Below, in pieces: positions 22,845 through 35,093 of a DNA stretch of 35,117 bases (positions are counted from its first letter, which is position 1; every line of letters begins with the position of its first letter). The stretch covers positions 1 to 35,117 of the forward strand of contig DVJY01000050.1 of assembly GCA_018716485.1 (NCBI GenBank), given 5' to 3'. Made by a program: the position numbers and the translations under genes. The DNA is from Candidatus Scybalocola faecipullorum (lineage in GTDB: Bacteria > Bacillota > Clostridia > Lachnospirales > Lachnospiraceae). The notes under the pieces were generated by a model, which worked only from the letters and a program-made list of their open reading frames with translations, was not told the origin of the DNA and searched no databases.

Positions 22845-24191
22845 ATGATAAATATAATTAAAGAAAAATGGGACGAAATTCTCGAACTAATGAAAATTGA
22901 ACATGACATATCCGAAGCTGCTTTTAATACATGGGTCAAGGCTCTTTATGTCCACTCTGTCCGTGGAAGTAAGGTTTATGTGACAATCAAGGATGAACTG
23001 GCCACCGGTATTGACTATGTAATTAAAAAATACAAAATACCTCTACAAGTTGCCATGTGCGAGGTACTCGACTGCCAGCTCGATGTGGATATTGTGGCTC
23101 CCGATGCCATCGTTGAGATGACGCAGGATACAAAGCCTGTTCAGGCGAAAGCCAACCTTACAAATACAAATCTGAATCCACGCTACACCTTTGAAACATT
23201 CGTTGTAGGAAAAAACAACGAACTGGCACACGCCACCGCACTTGCTGTAGCAGAAGATCCGGGCATTTACGGCAACCCGCTGTTTATTTACGGCGGCGTC
23301 GGTCTTGGAAAAACTCACCTGATGCATTCAATCGCACACTATGTGCTTTCCCGCCGCCCTAATCAGCATATTTTATATGTAACTTCCGAAGAGTTTACAA
23401 ACGAACTGATCACGGCCATCCGAACCAACCGAAACGAAGAATTCAGGAACAAATACAGAAATCTGGATATGCTCTTAATTGACGATATCCAGTTTATTGT
23501 TGGACGTGAAAGTACACAGGAAGAATTTTTCCATACATTCAACACTTTATATTCCGCTAAAAAGCAGATTGTCATATCTTCAGATAAACCTCCGAAAGAT
23601 ATAGAAAATCTGGAAGATCGACTGATTTCACGATTTAAAGTCGGTCTGACAGTTGATATCCAGCCGCCGAACTATGAAACCCGTATGGCTATTCTTAGTA
23701 AATACGCTGAACTTGATAATATTGATATTGATCAGGAGTGTATGCATTATGTTGCTGATAATATCAAATCCAACATCCGAGAGCTGGAAGGGGCCTTAAA
23801 TCAGATTCATAATCTTTCAAGGCTCAAAAATAAACCTATTACAATGGCACTTGTCAGAGAGGCTCTTGAAAATATTATCACTCCCGATCTGAACAAGCCA
23901 GTCACAGCTGAATCCATTATCAATATCGTTGCGGAGCATTTTAACATTTCCCCTACAGATATTGTAGGCCATAAACGAAGCAGAGACATCGCGTACCCGC
24001 GCCAGATCTGTATGTACTTATGTCGGCATATGACAGACAACTCCCTGCAGGCCATCGGAAATGCCCTCGGAAAGAAAGATCATACGACAATCATCCACGG
24101 TATGGAAAAAATTGAAAAAGATATGAAAACGGATGAATCTTTAAAAAATACGATTGATATATTAATAAAGAAGATTAACCCTTCTAAATAA
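22845..24191 (+). CDS. dnaA: Chromosomal replication initiator DnaA
   Basis: 448 residues. Domain I (1-80) recruits helicase; a linker follows; the AAA+ domain begins near NPRYTFETFVVGKNN with Walker A GGVGLGKT (150-157) and Walker B LLIDD (210-214). Domain IV is the DNA-binding helix-turn-helix with RSRDIAYPRQICMYLCR and DHTTIIHG, which reads DnaA boxes. I start at ATG 22845, with AGGGG 7 bases ahead; an upstream in-frame ATG at 22779 would add a non-homologous 22-residue tail. DnaA boxes flank the gene on both sides. Confidence 0.97.
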   Translation: MINIIKEKWDEILELMKIEHDISEAAFNTWVKALYVHSVRGSKVYVTIKDELATGIDYVIKKYKIPLQVAMCEVLDCQLDVDIVAPDAIVEMTQDTKPVQAKANLTNTNLNPRYTFETFVVGKNNELAHATALAVAEDPGIYGNPLFIYGGVGLGKTHLMHSIAHYVLSRRPNQHILYVTSEEFTNELITAIRTNRNEEFRNKYRNLDMLLIDDIQFIVGRESTQEEFFHTFNTLYSAKKQIVISSDKPPKDIENLEDRLISRFKVGLTVDIQPPNYETRMAILSKYAELDNIDIDQECMHYVADNIKSNIRELEGALNQIHNLSRLKNKPITMALVREALENIITPDLNKPVTAESIINIVAEHFNISPTDIVGHKRSRDIAYPRQICMYLCRHMTDNSLQAIGNALGKKDHTTIIHGMEKIEKDMKTDESLKNTIDILIKKINPSK

Positions 24192-24242
24192 TTTTTTTTG
24201 ACGTTTTTTTATCAACAATTTATACACTCATTATAAACAAAT

Positions 24243-24541
24243 TTATCCACAATGCTGCGTGGACTATGATTATATGTGTTTTATTTGTGGATAACCTGTT
24301 GAAATCATGTGAACAAAATCTGAATAACTTTTCCGGCTCCAAATGGCCAGTTTTGCGGTGTGGACAAATCCCCTGTCATACACATGTTTTTATGAGGTTA
24401 TTCACATAGTTTTCCTCGTCCGAAATCCTTGATTTTTCTGACAAAATATGACTTATCAACATATCCACGCCCCCTACTACGACGACTACGGAAGTGTATA
24501 TATTTATATATCTATATGCTCATTTCCAAAAGTTATGCACA
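24243..24541. other. oriC second DnaA-box cluster between dnaA and dnaN
   Basis: Perfect boxes at 24243 (+) and 24286 (-); TTATNCACA-type boxes at 24398 (TTATTCACA, +) and 24533 (TTATGCACA, +); a one-mismatch box at 24359 (TGTGGACAA, -). Together with the cluster before dnaA this is a bipartite origin as in B. subtilis. The 377-base gap has no gene. Confidence 0.88.
24461..24517 (+). other. Candidate DnaA-trio and DNA unwinding element
   Basis: In order: a weak DnaA box ATATCCACG (24461-24469), a C run (24470-24474), trinucleotides CTA CTA CGA CGA CTA (24474-24488), then an AT-only tract (TATATATTTATATAT, about 24496-24510). This is the order of the basal unwinding element described for B. 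subtilis, where DnaA loads from a box onto repeated trinucleotides (TAG-type on the opposite strand) and melts the adjoining AT-rich DNA. Assignment is by pattern. Confidence 0.7.
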
Positions 24542-24568
24542 TTAATCAACATAAAGGAGTCTTTCATA

Positions 24569-25675
24569 ATGAAAATTATATGCAATAAATCAGAACTTCT
24601 TCAGGGTGTCAATACAGTCTTAAAAGCTGTACCCGGAAAAACAACTATGCCTATCCTTGAATGTATTCTCATCGATTCAACGGATGGATCAATTAAAATG
24701 ACAGCAAATGATATGGAACTCGGTATCGAAACAACAATCTGCGGTGATGTTATTGAACATGGAAAGATTGCTTTGGAAGCCAAGCTTTTTTCTGAAATTG
24801 TCAGAAAACTTCCAGACAGTGAAGTTTCTATTGAAACAGATAGTAATTTTAAAGCAAAAATCCTTTGTGAAAAGGCAAAATTCAATATTTCCGGAAAACC
24901 GGGAGATGATTTTGCCTACCTTCCTCAGATTGAACATACCAACGGTGTCACCCTATCCCAATTTTCTTTAAAAGAAATTATAAGACAGACCATTTTTTCG
25001 ATTGCTGATAATGACAGCAATAAATTAATGACTGGTGAACTTTTTGAAGTCAATGGAAGTGAACTGAAGGTTGTTTCTCTTGACGGACACAGAATTTCTA
25101 TAAGAAAAATAGAATTAAAAGATAACTATGATCCGATTAAAGTCGTTGTTCCGGGGAAAACTCTCAATGAAGTCAGCAAAATTTTGAGCGGCGGCGCAGA
25201 AGATGATGTTCATCTTTTCTTTACAGACAGACATATTGTTTTTGAATTTGATCAAACAACCGTTGTCAGTCGCCTGATTGAAGGTCAGTATTTCAGAATT
25301 GAACAGATGCTGTCCAGTGATTACGAGACTAAAATCACAATTAATAAAAAAGAACTTCAAAGCTGCATAGAAAGAGCGTCATTGCTTGTCAAAGAAAATG
25401 ATAAAAAACCGATTATTATCCATATCGGAGACGGATCTTTAGAATTAAAAATTGATTCTATGATCGGATCAATGAATGAAGATATCGATATTCATAAAGA
25501 AGGCAGGGACCTGACAATCGGTTTCAATCCGAGATTTATTCTGGATGCCCTGCGTGTTATAGATGATGAAGCAATCGATATTTATCTTGTCAATCCAAAA
25601 GCGCCGTGCTTTATCAGGGACGAGCAGCAGCAGTATATTTACCTCATTCTTCCAGTGAATATTAATGCAGGATAA
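24569..25675 (+). CDS. dnaN: DNA polymerase III beta sliding clamp
   Basis: 368 residues. The ring-shaped processivity clamp. The start MKIICNKSELLQGVNTVLKA, the central FEVNGSELKVVSLDGHRIS and the C-terminal LPVNINAG are typical, covering three repeated clamp domains. AAAGGAG lies 9 bases before ATG 24569; a longer in-frame start at 24494 lies within the origin DNA and is rejected. It follows the unwinding region and precedes rlbA-recF. Confidence 0.97.
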   Translation: MKIICNKSELLQGVNTVLKAVPGKTTMPILECILIDSTDGSIKMTANDMELGIETTICGDVIEHGKIALEAKLFSEIVRKLPDSEVSIETDSNFKAKILCEKAKFNISGKPGDDFAYLPQIEHTNGVTLSQFSLKEIIRQTIFSIADNDSNKLMTGELFEVNGSELKVVSLDGHRISIRKIELKDNYDPIKVVVPGKTLNEVSKILSGGAEDDVHLFFTDRHIVFEFDQTTVVSRLIEGQYFRIEQMLSSDYETKITINKKELQSCIERASLLVKENDKKPIIIHIGDGSLELKIDSMIGSMNEDIDIHKEGRDLTIGFNPRFILDALRVIDDEAIDIYLVNPKAPCFIRDEQQQYIYLILPVNINAG

Positions 25676-25739
25676 TGCAATAAGAGTGATAAAAAAATTA
25701 TCAAAAAGTTAACATAATATTATAAGGAGAGATGAACGT

Positions 25740-25949
25740 ATGGATGAGATTAAGCTGCGCGATGAATATATAAAACTTGGACAGGCTTTAAAAGCAGCAG
25801 GCTATGTCGGTTCCGGCGTGGATGCCAAGATGGTTATATTAAATGGTGAAGTAACTGTCAATGGAGAGGTATGTCTGCAGCGCGGTAAAAAGCTTTATGA
25901 TAAAGATGTGGTTGGATTTGACGGCCATCAGGTTAAAATCGTTAAATAG
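25740..25949 (+). CDS. rlbA: S4-domain RNA-binding protein RlbA (YaaA)
   Basis: 69 residues made of a single S4 RNA-binding domain (IKLGQALKAAGYVGSGVDAK; LNGEVTVNGEVCLQRGKKL). The B. subtilis homologue YaaA/RlbA lies between dnaN and recF and is tied to 50S ribosome assembly. AAGGAG is 10 bases upstream of the ATG. The recF start follows within 12 bases of its stop. Confidence 0.9.
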   Translation: MDEIKLRDEYIKLGQALKAAGYVGSGVDAKMVILNGEVTVNGEVCLQRGKKLYDKDVVGFDGHQVKIVK

Positions 25950-25961
25950 TTGGTGAAATTT

Positions 25962-28980
<3,019 letters not shown>

Positions 28981-29022
28981 CAGACGCAGCAAGACATAGG
29001 TTATCATTACGGAGGAATAAAA

Positions 29023-31533
29023 ATGGACGATAAAAGTAATATCTTCGATAAGGTTCATGACGTCGATCTGAAGAAAAAGATGGAAAAGTTCTATATCGAT
29101 TACGCAATGAGCGTTATCGTGCAGAGAGCGCTCCCTGATGTCAGAGATGGTCTGAAGCCGGTGCAGAGAAGAATTCTGTATGCAATGATCGAACTGAATA
29201 ACGGTCCGGACAAGCCGCACAGAAAATGTGCCCGTATTGTCGGTGATACGATGGGTAAATACCATCCTCACGGTGATTCGTCGATATATGGAGCACTTGT
29301 TAATTTAGCTCAGGAATGGTCTACAAGGTATCCGCTTGTAGATGGACACGGCAACTTCGGTTCCGTTGACGGCGACGGCGCAGCGGCTATGCGTTACACA
29401 GAAGCGAGACTCAGCAAGATATCCATGGAGATGCTTGCTGATATTAATAAAAATACGGTGGATTTTGAGCCGAACTTTGATGAGACAGAGAAGGAGCCGA
29501 TTGTACTTCCGGCAAGATTTCCAAATCTGCTTGTAAATGGTACGACCGGCATTGCTGTCGGTATGGCGACCAATATACCGCCGCACAATTTAAGAGAGAC
29601 GATTGACGGTGTATTAAAGATTATTGACAACAGAATTGAAAATGACAGAGAAACGTCTATTGAGGAACTTTTAAGTATCATTAAAGGGCCGGATTTTCCA
29701 ACAGGCGCGACCATCCTCGGACGTTCCGGCATAGAGCAGGCTTACAGAACAGGACGCGGAAAGATTAAAGTCCGCGCTGTGTCTGAAATAGAGCCCCTTG
29801 GCGCCAATCGACAGAAAATTGTTGTTACGGAAATTCCGTATCTTGTCAATAAAGCAAGACTTATTGAAAAAATTGCCGAACTTGTGCGGGATAAAAGAAT
29901 TGACGGAATTTCAGATCTCAGAGATGAGTCTGACCGTCAGGGCATGCGCATTGTCATTGAATTAAAGAAAGATGCCAATGCCAATGTAGTTTTAAATCTT
30001 TTATATAAACATACGCAGCTTCAGGACTCATTCGGCGTAATCATGCTGGCGCTTGTTGATAATGTGCCAATGGTGCTTAACTTAAAACAGATGCTGGAAT
30101 ATTATTTAAAGCATCAGGAAGAAGTTGTCACACGAAGAACAAAATATGATTTAAATAAAGCAGAAGAGCGCGCCCACATTTTACAGGGTCTGCTGATTGC
30201 CTTAGATCATATCGATGAAGTCATCCAAATTATCAGAAGTTCCAAAAACGTAGCAGAGGCAAAAGAACGTCTTATTGCCCAGTTCGGATTGACAGATGTA
30301 CAGGCACAGGCGATTGTAGATATGCGTCTGCGTGCGCTTACAGGCCTGGAACGGGAGAAAATTGAAAATGAATATCAGGATCTGATGTCAAAAATTGCCG
30401 AATACAAAGCTATTCTTGCGGATGAAAAATTACTGCTTGGTGTGATCAAGAAGGAAATTACAATAATCAGGGATAAGTACGGAGATGACAGACGGACATC
30501 GATCGGCATTGATGATGACGAGATTACCGTTGAAGACCTGATCAAAAAAGAAAATACGGTTATTACGATGACAAAAATCGGTTATATTAAACGTATGACT
30601 GTCGATAATTTCAGAAGTCAGAATAGAGGCGGCAAAGGCATCAAAGGTATGGCGACGATTGAAGATGATTATATCGAAGATATGCTGATGATGTCTACTC
30701 ATGATTATGTGATGTTCTTTACAAATAAGGGCAAGGTATATCGGATTAAAGCTTATGAAATTCCTGAATCTTCGAGAACTGCCAGAGGTACAGCGATCAT
30801 TAATCTGCTTTCTTTGGAGCCGGGCGAAAAAATCACGGCGATGATTCCATTTGCTAAATATGAAGAAGATAAGTCTCTTTTCATGGCAACGAAAAAAGGC
30901 ATGGTTAAGAAAACTTCAGTGATGGATTATCAGAACATCCGAAAATCTGGTTTACTTGCAATTACATTGAGAGATGATGATGAACTTATTGAAGTAAAAT
31001 GTACAAAGAAAGAAAATGATATTTTCCTTGTGACAAAATATGGACAATGCATTCGATTTAAAGAAACTGATGTGAGAAATACCGGAAGGACATCAATGGG
31101 CGTTATTGGAATGAATTTGGATGACGGCGATGAAATTGTCGGCATGCAGATTGATACACAAGGATCAGCGCTTTTGATTGTCTCTGAAAACGGACTTGGC
31201 AAGAGAACAGAGATTTCAGAGTTTGCGGTTCAGCACAGAGGCGGCAAAGGGGTAAAATGTTATAAGATTACAGAGAAGACAGGCAATGTTCTCGGTGTGA
31301 AGGCCGTGAATGAAGATAAGGAGATAATGCTGATTACAACAGGAGGTATTATTATAAGAATGCCGGTTAATACCATTTCTGTACTCGGCAGGATTACTTC
31401 AGGTGTCAAACTGATAGATATGGAAGATGACATTAAAGTGGCTGGTATCGCAAAAGTACGCGAAGAGATTGAGGAAGAACAAAGTGAGGCTGCCAAGGAA
31501 ACATCTGAAAACTCAGAAGAAACATTAGAATAA
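29023..31533 (+). CDS. gyrA: DNA gyrase subunit A
   Basis: 836 residues. DNA-cleaving half of gyrase, introducing negative supercoils with GyrB. Catalytic Tyr 125 is in [10 protein letters not shown]. The quinolone-determining region reads [14 protein letters not shown]: Ser 86 matches E. coli Ser83, but Gly 90 stands where E. coli has Asp87. The GyrA box is QNRGGKG (533-539), a variant of QRRGGKG needed for DNA wrapping; a second QHRGGKG occurs later in the C-terminal pinwheel. The tail is acidic. GGAGG precedes the ATG; the gap from gyrB is 42 bases. A strong terminator follows. Confidence 0.98.
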   Translation: MDDKSNIFDKVHDVDLKKKMEKFYIDYAMSVIVQRALPDVRDGLKPVQRRILYAMIELNNGPDKPHRKCARIVGDTMGKYHPHGDSSIYGALVNLAQEWSTRYPLVDGHGNFGSVDGDGAAAMRYTEARLSKISMEMLADINKNTVDFEPNFDETEKEPIVLPARFPNLLVNGTTGIAVGMATNIPPHNLRETIDGVLKIIDNRIENDRETSIEELLSIIKGPDFPTGATILGRSGIEQAYRTGRGKIKVRAVSEIEPLGANRQKIVVTEIPYLVNKARLIEKIAELVRDKRIDGISDLRDESDRQGMRIVIELKKDANANVVLNLLYKHTQLQDSFGVIMLALVDNVPMVLNLKQMLEYYLKHQEEVVTRRTKYDLNKAEERAHILQGLLIALDHIDEVIQIIRSSKNVAEAKERLIAQFGLTDVQAQAIVDMRLRALTGLEREKIENEYQDLMSKIAEYKAILADEKLLLGVIKKEITIIRDKYGDDRRTSIGIDDDEITVEDLIKKENTVITMTKIGYIKRMTVDNFRSQNRGGKGIKGMATIEDDYIEDMLMMSTHDYVMFFTNKGKVYRIKAYEIPESSRTARGTAIINLLSLEPGEKITAMIPFAKYEEDKSLFMATKKGMVKKTSVMDYQNIRKSGLLAITLRDDDELIEVKCTKKENDIFLVTKYGQCIRFKETDVRNTGRTSMGVIGMNLDDGDEIVGMQIDTQGSALLIVSENGLGKRTEISEFAVQHRGGKGVKCYKITEKTGNVLGVKAVNEDKEIMLITTGGIIIRMPVNTISVLGRITSGVKLIDMEDDIKVAGIAKVREEIEEEQSEAAKETSENSEETLE

Positions 31534-31541
31534 TCAGTAAA

Positions 31542-31574
31542 AAGAAACCGGTCTCGGAGTGAGACCGGTTTCTT
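31542..31574. terminator. Bidirectional gyrA/CLC terminator
   Basis: A 14-bp perfect stem AAGAAACCGGTCTC / GAGACCGGTTTCTT (31542-31555, 31561-31574) with a 5-base loop lies between the convergent gyrA and CLC genes. Confidence 0.9.
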
Positions 31575-32844
31575 ATTGGTGAGTTGTTTTATGGACATAC
31601 TGTGTTTTGTACTTTGAGTACATAATTTTCTGAGCTCTGTAGAGCCCGTAATAGCCTGAAAGCATATAGCTGACAGCGATAGTGACTAAATAATAGGGCA
31701 TACCTTCGAAACCGAATAATTCAAAGGATATGAGCAGTGACGTGATCGGACAGTTTGTGACTCCGCAGAACAGTCCGACCATACCGCACGCTGCGGCCAG
31801 TGTGGACGGCATACCGAGTAAAGAGGCTGAGGCACATCCGAAAGCTGCGCCGATGCAGAAAGAGGGTACGATTTCTCCGCCTTTAAATCCAGCGGCAATC
31901 GTTAATGTTGTAAAAATAATTTTTAATAAAAATGCTTCAAATCCGACTCTGTATCCGTCTTCAAAAATGGAGGAAATCAGAGATATGCCAGAGCCCAGAT
32001 ATACATCCGTTTGAAAAAGACCTACAAGCCCCATAATAAAGCATCCTCCGGTAAAAATGCGGATATAAGGATTTTCAAAAAATTTGTGATAAAGAACTTC
32101 CGAATAATGAAGGCAGATACAAAAAAGTATGCTGATTCCTCCGATGACTGCGCCGAAAAGGATCATTTTTCCAAAACCTAAAATAGTAATTTCAGGGATA
32201 AAGGATACAGGAAAATATTCCGGGGGTATGTGAAAGGCAAGGCCGATAAAATGCGCTGTAAATGAGGCAATGACGCATGGAACGAGCGCTGAGTAATGCA
32301 TAATGCCTACACTGATCACCTCCAGTGAAAAAACGGCAGCTGCCATCGGTGTGCCGAATAAAGCAGAAAATCCGGCGCTCATGCCGCACATGGTAATAAT
32401 GTGACGATCATCCGAATTAAGATGAAACAGCTTTCCAAGGGTATTTCCAAGACATCCGCCAAGTTGTATGGCAGCGCCTTCACGTCCGGCGGAACCTCCG
32501 CAAAGCTGAGTAAGTGCTGTAGATATAAAAATCATTGGAGCCATACGGAAAGGAATATCTGTAGAGTTTCTTATTGAAGCGATGATCAGATTGGTTCCAA
32601 GATCATCTTTATTTTGAAAATTTTTATATAGGAAAACAATAATAAGTCCGGCAGCAGGCAGTCCAATAGCAATCATGGGATAAAGATCTCTGAGCGCATT
32701 AGCTTTCAGTAAAACAAAAGCAAAAAAAGTACATGTGCCTCCGACAATAATACCGACAGCCAAGGAAATGACGGTCCACCGTATTAATGTCCAAAGTGAA
32801 AAAATGCTGTTGAAAAAATAACGTTTGATTTTAAACTTAAACAT
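31573..32844 (-). CDS. CLC-family anion transporter, CLC-F-like subgroup
   Basis: 423 residues with about ten or more hydrophobic helices. The CLC gating glutamate is in GGSAGREGAAIQLGG, and GGEIVPSFCIGAAFG corresponds to the GxFxP motif. The canonical GSGIP motif is absent: DLGTNLIIASIRNS stands in its place, followed by FRMAPMIFISTALTQL. This pattern recalls the fluoride/proton antiporter branch of CLC (CLC-F) rather than chloride exchangers. Substrate is therefore possibly fluoride, not certain. No fluoride riboswitch is seen upstream. GGAGG precedes the ATG; promoter at 32874-32902. Confidence 0.85.
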   Translation of the reverse strand: MFKFKIKRYFFNSIFSLWTLIRWTVISLAVGIIVGGTCTFFAFVLLKANALRDLYPMIAIGLPAAGLIIVFLYKNFQNKDDLGTNLIIASIRNSTDIPFRMAPMIFISTALTQLCGGSAGREGAAIQLGGCLGNTLGKLFHLNSDDRHIITMCGMSAGFSALFGTPMAAAVFSLEVISVGIMHYSALVPCVIASFTAHFIGLAFHIPPEYFPVSFIPEITILGFGKMILFGAVIGGISILFCICLHYSEVLYHKFFENPYIRIFTGGCFIMGLVGLFQTDVYLGSGISLISSIFEDGYRVGFEAFLLKIIFTTLTIAAGFKGGEIVPSFCIGAAFGCASASLLGMPSTLAAACGMVGLFCGVTNCPITSLLISFELFGFEGMPYYLVTIAVSYMLSGYYGLYRAQKIMYSKYKTQYVHKTTHQ

Positions 32845-32873
32845 AATTATCCTCCGTGAATTGCGTTAAAATT

Positions 32874-32902
32874 ATTATAGCTGTTTTTAGATTTAAAGAC
32901 AA
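32874..32902 (-). promoter_or_regulatory. Promoter of the CLC gene
   Basis: TTGTCT (32902-32897), 17-base spacer, TATAAT (32879-32874) on the - strand, about 30 bases before the start codon. Confidence 0.7.
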
Positions 32903-33026
32903 GGAAATAGTCACGGCAGAGAATATGGTAGATGAAACAATATGAATATGATAAAATATAACAAAATGTTTATGAATCCTTGTTGCCGCATAGGCGGACA
33001 GATGGTTCAGAAAGGCAGGAATTGAG

Positions 33027-33869
33027 ATGAGAGAAATCCGGTGTACAGAGATTGTTGATACGATTCGTGAAATGTGTATGGAGGCAGCTTGTTTTTTATC
33101 TGATGATATGAAAGAAGCTATGAATCAGGCTGTCAAAGAGGAAGTATCGTCGTTGGGAAAACAGGTGCTGGATTCATTAAATGAAAATCTGGAAATTGCA
33201 GAAAAAGAAATGATACCGATTTGTCAGGATACAGGGATGGCAGTCATATTTTTAGAAATAGGACAGGATGTTCATATTACGGGCGGTTTCTTGGAAGATG
33301 CAGTCAATGAAGGCGTAAGACGGGGATATATTGACGGATACTTGAGAAAATCAGTGGTGAGAGATCCTTTAGACAGAGTTAATACAAAGGATAACACTCC
33401 GGCAATCATTCATTATTCGATTGTACCCGGCGATCAGATAAAAATAACATTAACCCCAAAGGGATTCGGAAGTGAGAATATGAGCAGAATTATGATGCTG
33501 AAACCTGCAGACGGCATTGAAGGTGTAAAAAAAGCAATTATCGAGACAGTAGATGCTGCAGGTCCAAATGCATGTCCTCCGGTTGTTGTCGGGGTCGGTA
33601 TAGGCGGTGACTTTGAGAAGTGCGCTATTATGGCAAAACATGCATTAACCCGTCCTGCAGGACAGCATTCGGAGATTGGTTATGTTAAACAGATGGAAAC
33701 GGAACTTTTGGAGAAAATTAATAAACTGGGCATCGGACCGGGAGGACTGGGAGGAAAAGTTACTGCTTTGGCCGTAAATATTGAAACATATCCGACACAT
33801 ATCGCAGGTTTGCCTTTGGCAGTCAATATGTGCTGTCATGTGAACAGGCATTCAGTTAGAATTATTTGA
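33027..33869 (+). CDS. fumA: Class I fumarate hydratase, alpha subunit
   Basis: 280 residues. With the beta subunit it interconverts fumarate and malate using an oxygen-sensitive [4Fe-4S] cluster. Likely cluster cysteines: Cys 66 in PICQDTG, Cys 183 in GPNACPP, and Cys 269 or 270 near the C-terminus in NMCCHVNRH. The CQDTGMAVIF and GIGGDFEKCA segments are diagnostic of the fumarase/L(+)-tartrate dehydratase alpha family; tartrate dehydratase is the alternative. AAAGGCAGG precedes the ATG. Two-subunit fumarases are typical of anaerobic Firmicutes and Archaea. Confidence 0.92.
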   Translation: MREIRCTEIVDTIREMCMEAACFLSDDMKEAMNQAVKEEVSSLGKQVLDSLNENLEIAEKEMIPICQDTGMAVIFLEIGQDVHITGGFLEDAVNEGVRRGYIDGYLRKSVVRDPLDRVNTKDNTPAIIHYSIVPGDQIKITLTPKGFGSENMSRIMMLKPADGIEGVKKAIIETVDAAGPNACPPVVVGVGIGGDFEKCAIMAKHALTRPAGQHSEIGYVKQMETELLEKINKLGIGPGGLGGKVTALAVNIETYPTHIAGLPLAVNMCCHVNRHSVRII

Positions 33870-33896
33870 GGGACAGACAGGAGTAAGGAGGAAAAA

Positions 33897-34454
33897 ATGA
33901 TTCAGCATATAAAGGCGCCTTTAACGAAAGATGAAATCAGTAAGCTTCACGCGGGAGATTATGTATATATTACAGGAACGATTTATGTAGCCAGAGATGC
34001 GGCACATCAAAGAATTTATGAAGCTATGAACGCAAATAAAGAAATAGCTATACCTTTAGAAAACAATATAATTTATTATATGGGGCCTTCGCCGGCAAAA
34101 GAGGGACAGGTTATCGGATCTGCCGGACCGACAACAAGCAGTAGGATGGATAAATACACACCAATGCTTCTTGATCACGGTCTTAAAGGTATGATAGGCA
34201 AGGGAAAAAGATCTAAAGAGGTCATTGATGCAATTATTAAAAATGGATGTGTCTATTTTGCGGCTGTGGGAGGCGCCGGAGCGCTTTTATCCAAGGCTAT
34301 CAAAAAATCAAAAGTAATTGCATATGAAGACCTTGGGGCAGAGGCAATAAGAAAAATTGAGGTTGAGTCATTTCCGGCAGTTGTTATCATAGATTCTGAA
34401 GGAAATAATCTTTATGAGTATGCAGTAAAAGAGTATAGGACAATAGATTTATAA
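33897..34454 (+). CDS. fumB: Class I fumarate hydratase, beta subunit
   Basis: 185 residues. The beta subunit completes the active site with GSAGPTTSSRMD, the family signature, and the GKGKRSKEV and VGGAGALL segments. It begins 27 bases after the alpha stop with AAGGAGG ahead, so the two are made together. No clear terminator follows before the tRNA promoter. Confidence 0.92.
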   Translation: MIQHIKAPLTKDEISKLHAGDYVYITGTIYVARDAAHQRIYEAMNANKEIAIPLENNIIYYMGPSPAKEGQVIGSAGPTTSSRMDKYTPMLLDHGLKGMIGKGKRSKEVIDAIIKNGCVYFAAVGGAGALLSKAIKKSKVIAYEDLGAEAIRKIEVESFPAVVIIDSEGNNLYEYAVKEYRTIDL

Positions 34455-34563
34455 ACTTAACTTATAAATAATAAGAAGATTAGAGAATATATAGTGTATA
34501 TATCAAGGATTTATACCTATATATAGTAGATTATAAAAAGTCTTATAAAATCGAAAAAATGTG

Positions 34564-34592
34564 TTGACAAAGCAGTTTGTGTCGGATATAAT
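34564..34592 (+). promoter_or_regulatory. tRNA-Ser promoter
   Basis: Perfect TTGACA (34564-34569) and TATAAT (34587-34592) at 17-base spacing, about 50 bases before the tRNA. Confidence 0.9.
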
Positions 34593-34642
34593 AATTGATG
34601 CACTGACCAAGTGCGTTAAAATTTAATCTTTTTTGAAAGTTC

Positions 34643-34730
34643 GGAGAAATACTCAAGAGGCCGAAGAGGCGCCCCTGCTAAGGGTGTAGGTCGCTAACGC
34701 GGCGCGAGGGTTCAAATCCCTCTTTCTCCG
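34643..34730 (+). tRNA. tRNA-Ser(GCU)
   Basis: 88 bases. Acceptor stem GGAGAAA (34643-34649) pairs with TTTCTCC (34723-34729), discriminator G. Anticodon loop CTGCTAA gives anticodon GCT (34677-34679), reading AGC/AGU. A long variable arm, as required for serine tRNAs, and a T-arm GAGGGTTCAAATCCCTC are present. CCA is not encoded. It sits just ahead of the rRNA promoters. Confidence 0.95.
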
Positions 34731-34762
34731 CTCAAAAAAATAAAAAAGATTAAAAAAAGTGG

Positions 34763-34791
34763 TTGACAAAAAGTGACAACCATGGTATTAT
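34763..34791 (+). promoter_or_regulatory. rRNA operon promoter P1
   Basis: TTGACA (34763-34768), 17-base spacer, TATTAT (34786-34791). Confidence 0.85.
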
Positions 34792-34856
34792 GGATAAGCT
34801 GCTTCGGAAACAATCCGATGAAGCGAAAAATAAAATAAAAAAGTTGTTGACAAAGA

Positions 34857-34885
34857 CTTGAAGATGTGATAAACTAAATAAGTTG
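34857..34885 (+). promoter_or_regulatory. rRNA operon promoter P2
   Basis: TTGACA (34857-34862), 17-base spacer, TAAACT (34880-34885) with an extended TGA before the -10. About 95 bases downstream of P1. A GCTTC/GAAGC hairpin lies between the two. Confidence 0.75.
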
Positions 34886-35038
34886 TCACTGATGAAAGAA
34901 AAAAGACAACAACACAACATTGATAACTGAATAATAAGATAATCCCGAAAATTCCAAGAGAATTTTTAAGAACAAAAACCAAAGTAAAACGGGAATGATA
35001 ACGAAAGCTAGTTGTCGTTCTGGATAGGATTGAGAAGT

Positions 35039-35084
35039 CTTAACGGGTGACGCTTTCACTGAATTTGCGAAAGGTCTCGTTAAG
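35039..35084 (+). other. 16S rRNA leader stem-loop
   Basis: CTTAACG (35039-35045) pairs with CGTTAAG (35078-35084), with inner CTTTC/GAAAG pairing, just before mature 16S. Probably part of the precursor fold. The 34886-35038 leader holds no gene. Confidence 0.6.
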
Positions 35085-35093
35085 TAAAAACTA

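Noticed and set aside
32845-33026. Fluoride riboswitch upstream of the CLC gene
   Set aside because: No GGCGAUG-type aptamer flanks could be found on the - strand of this gap.
34788-34982. - strand open frame of 64 codons in the rRNA leader
   Set aside because: Overlaps rRNA promoters and leader, with no homology; hydrophobic pattern is a consequence of AT-rich sequence.
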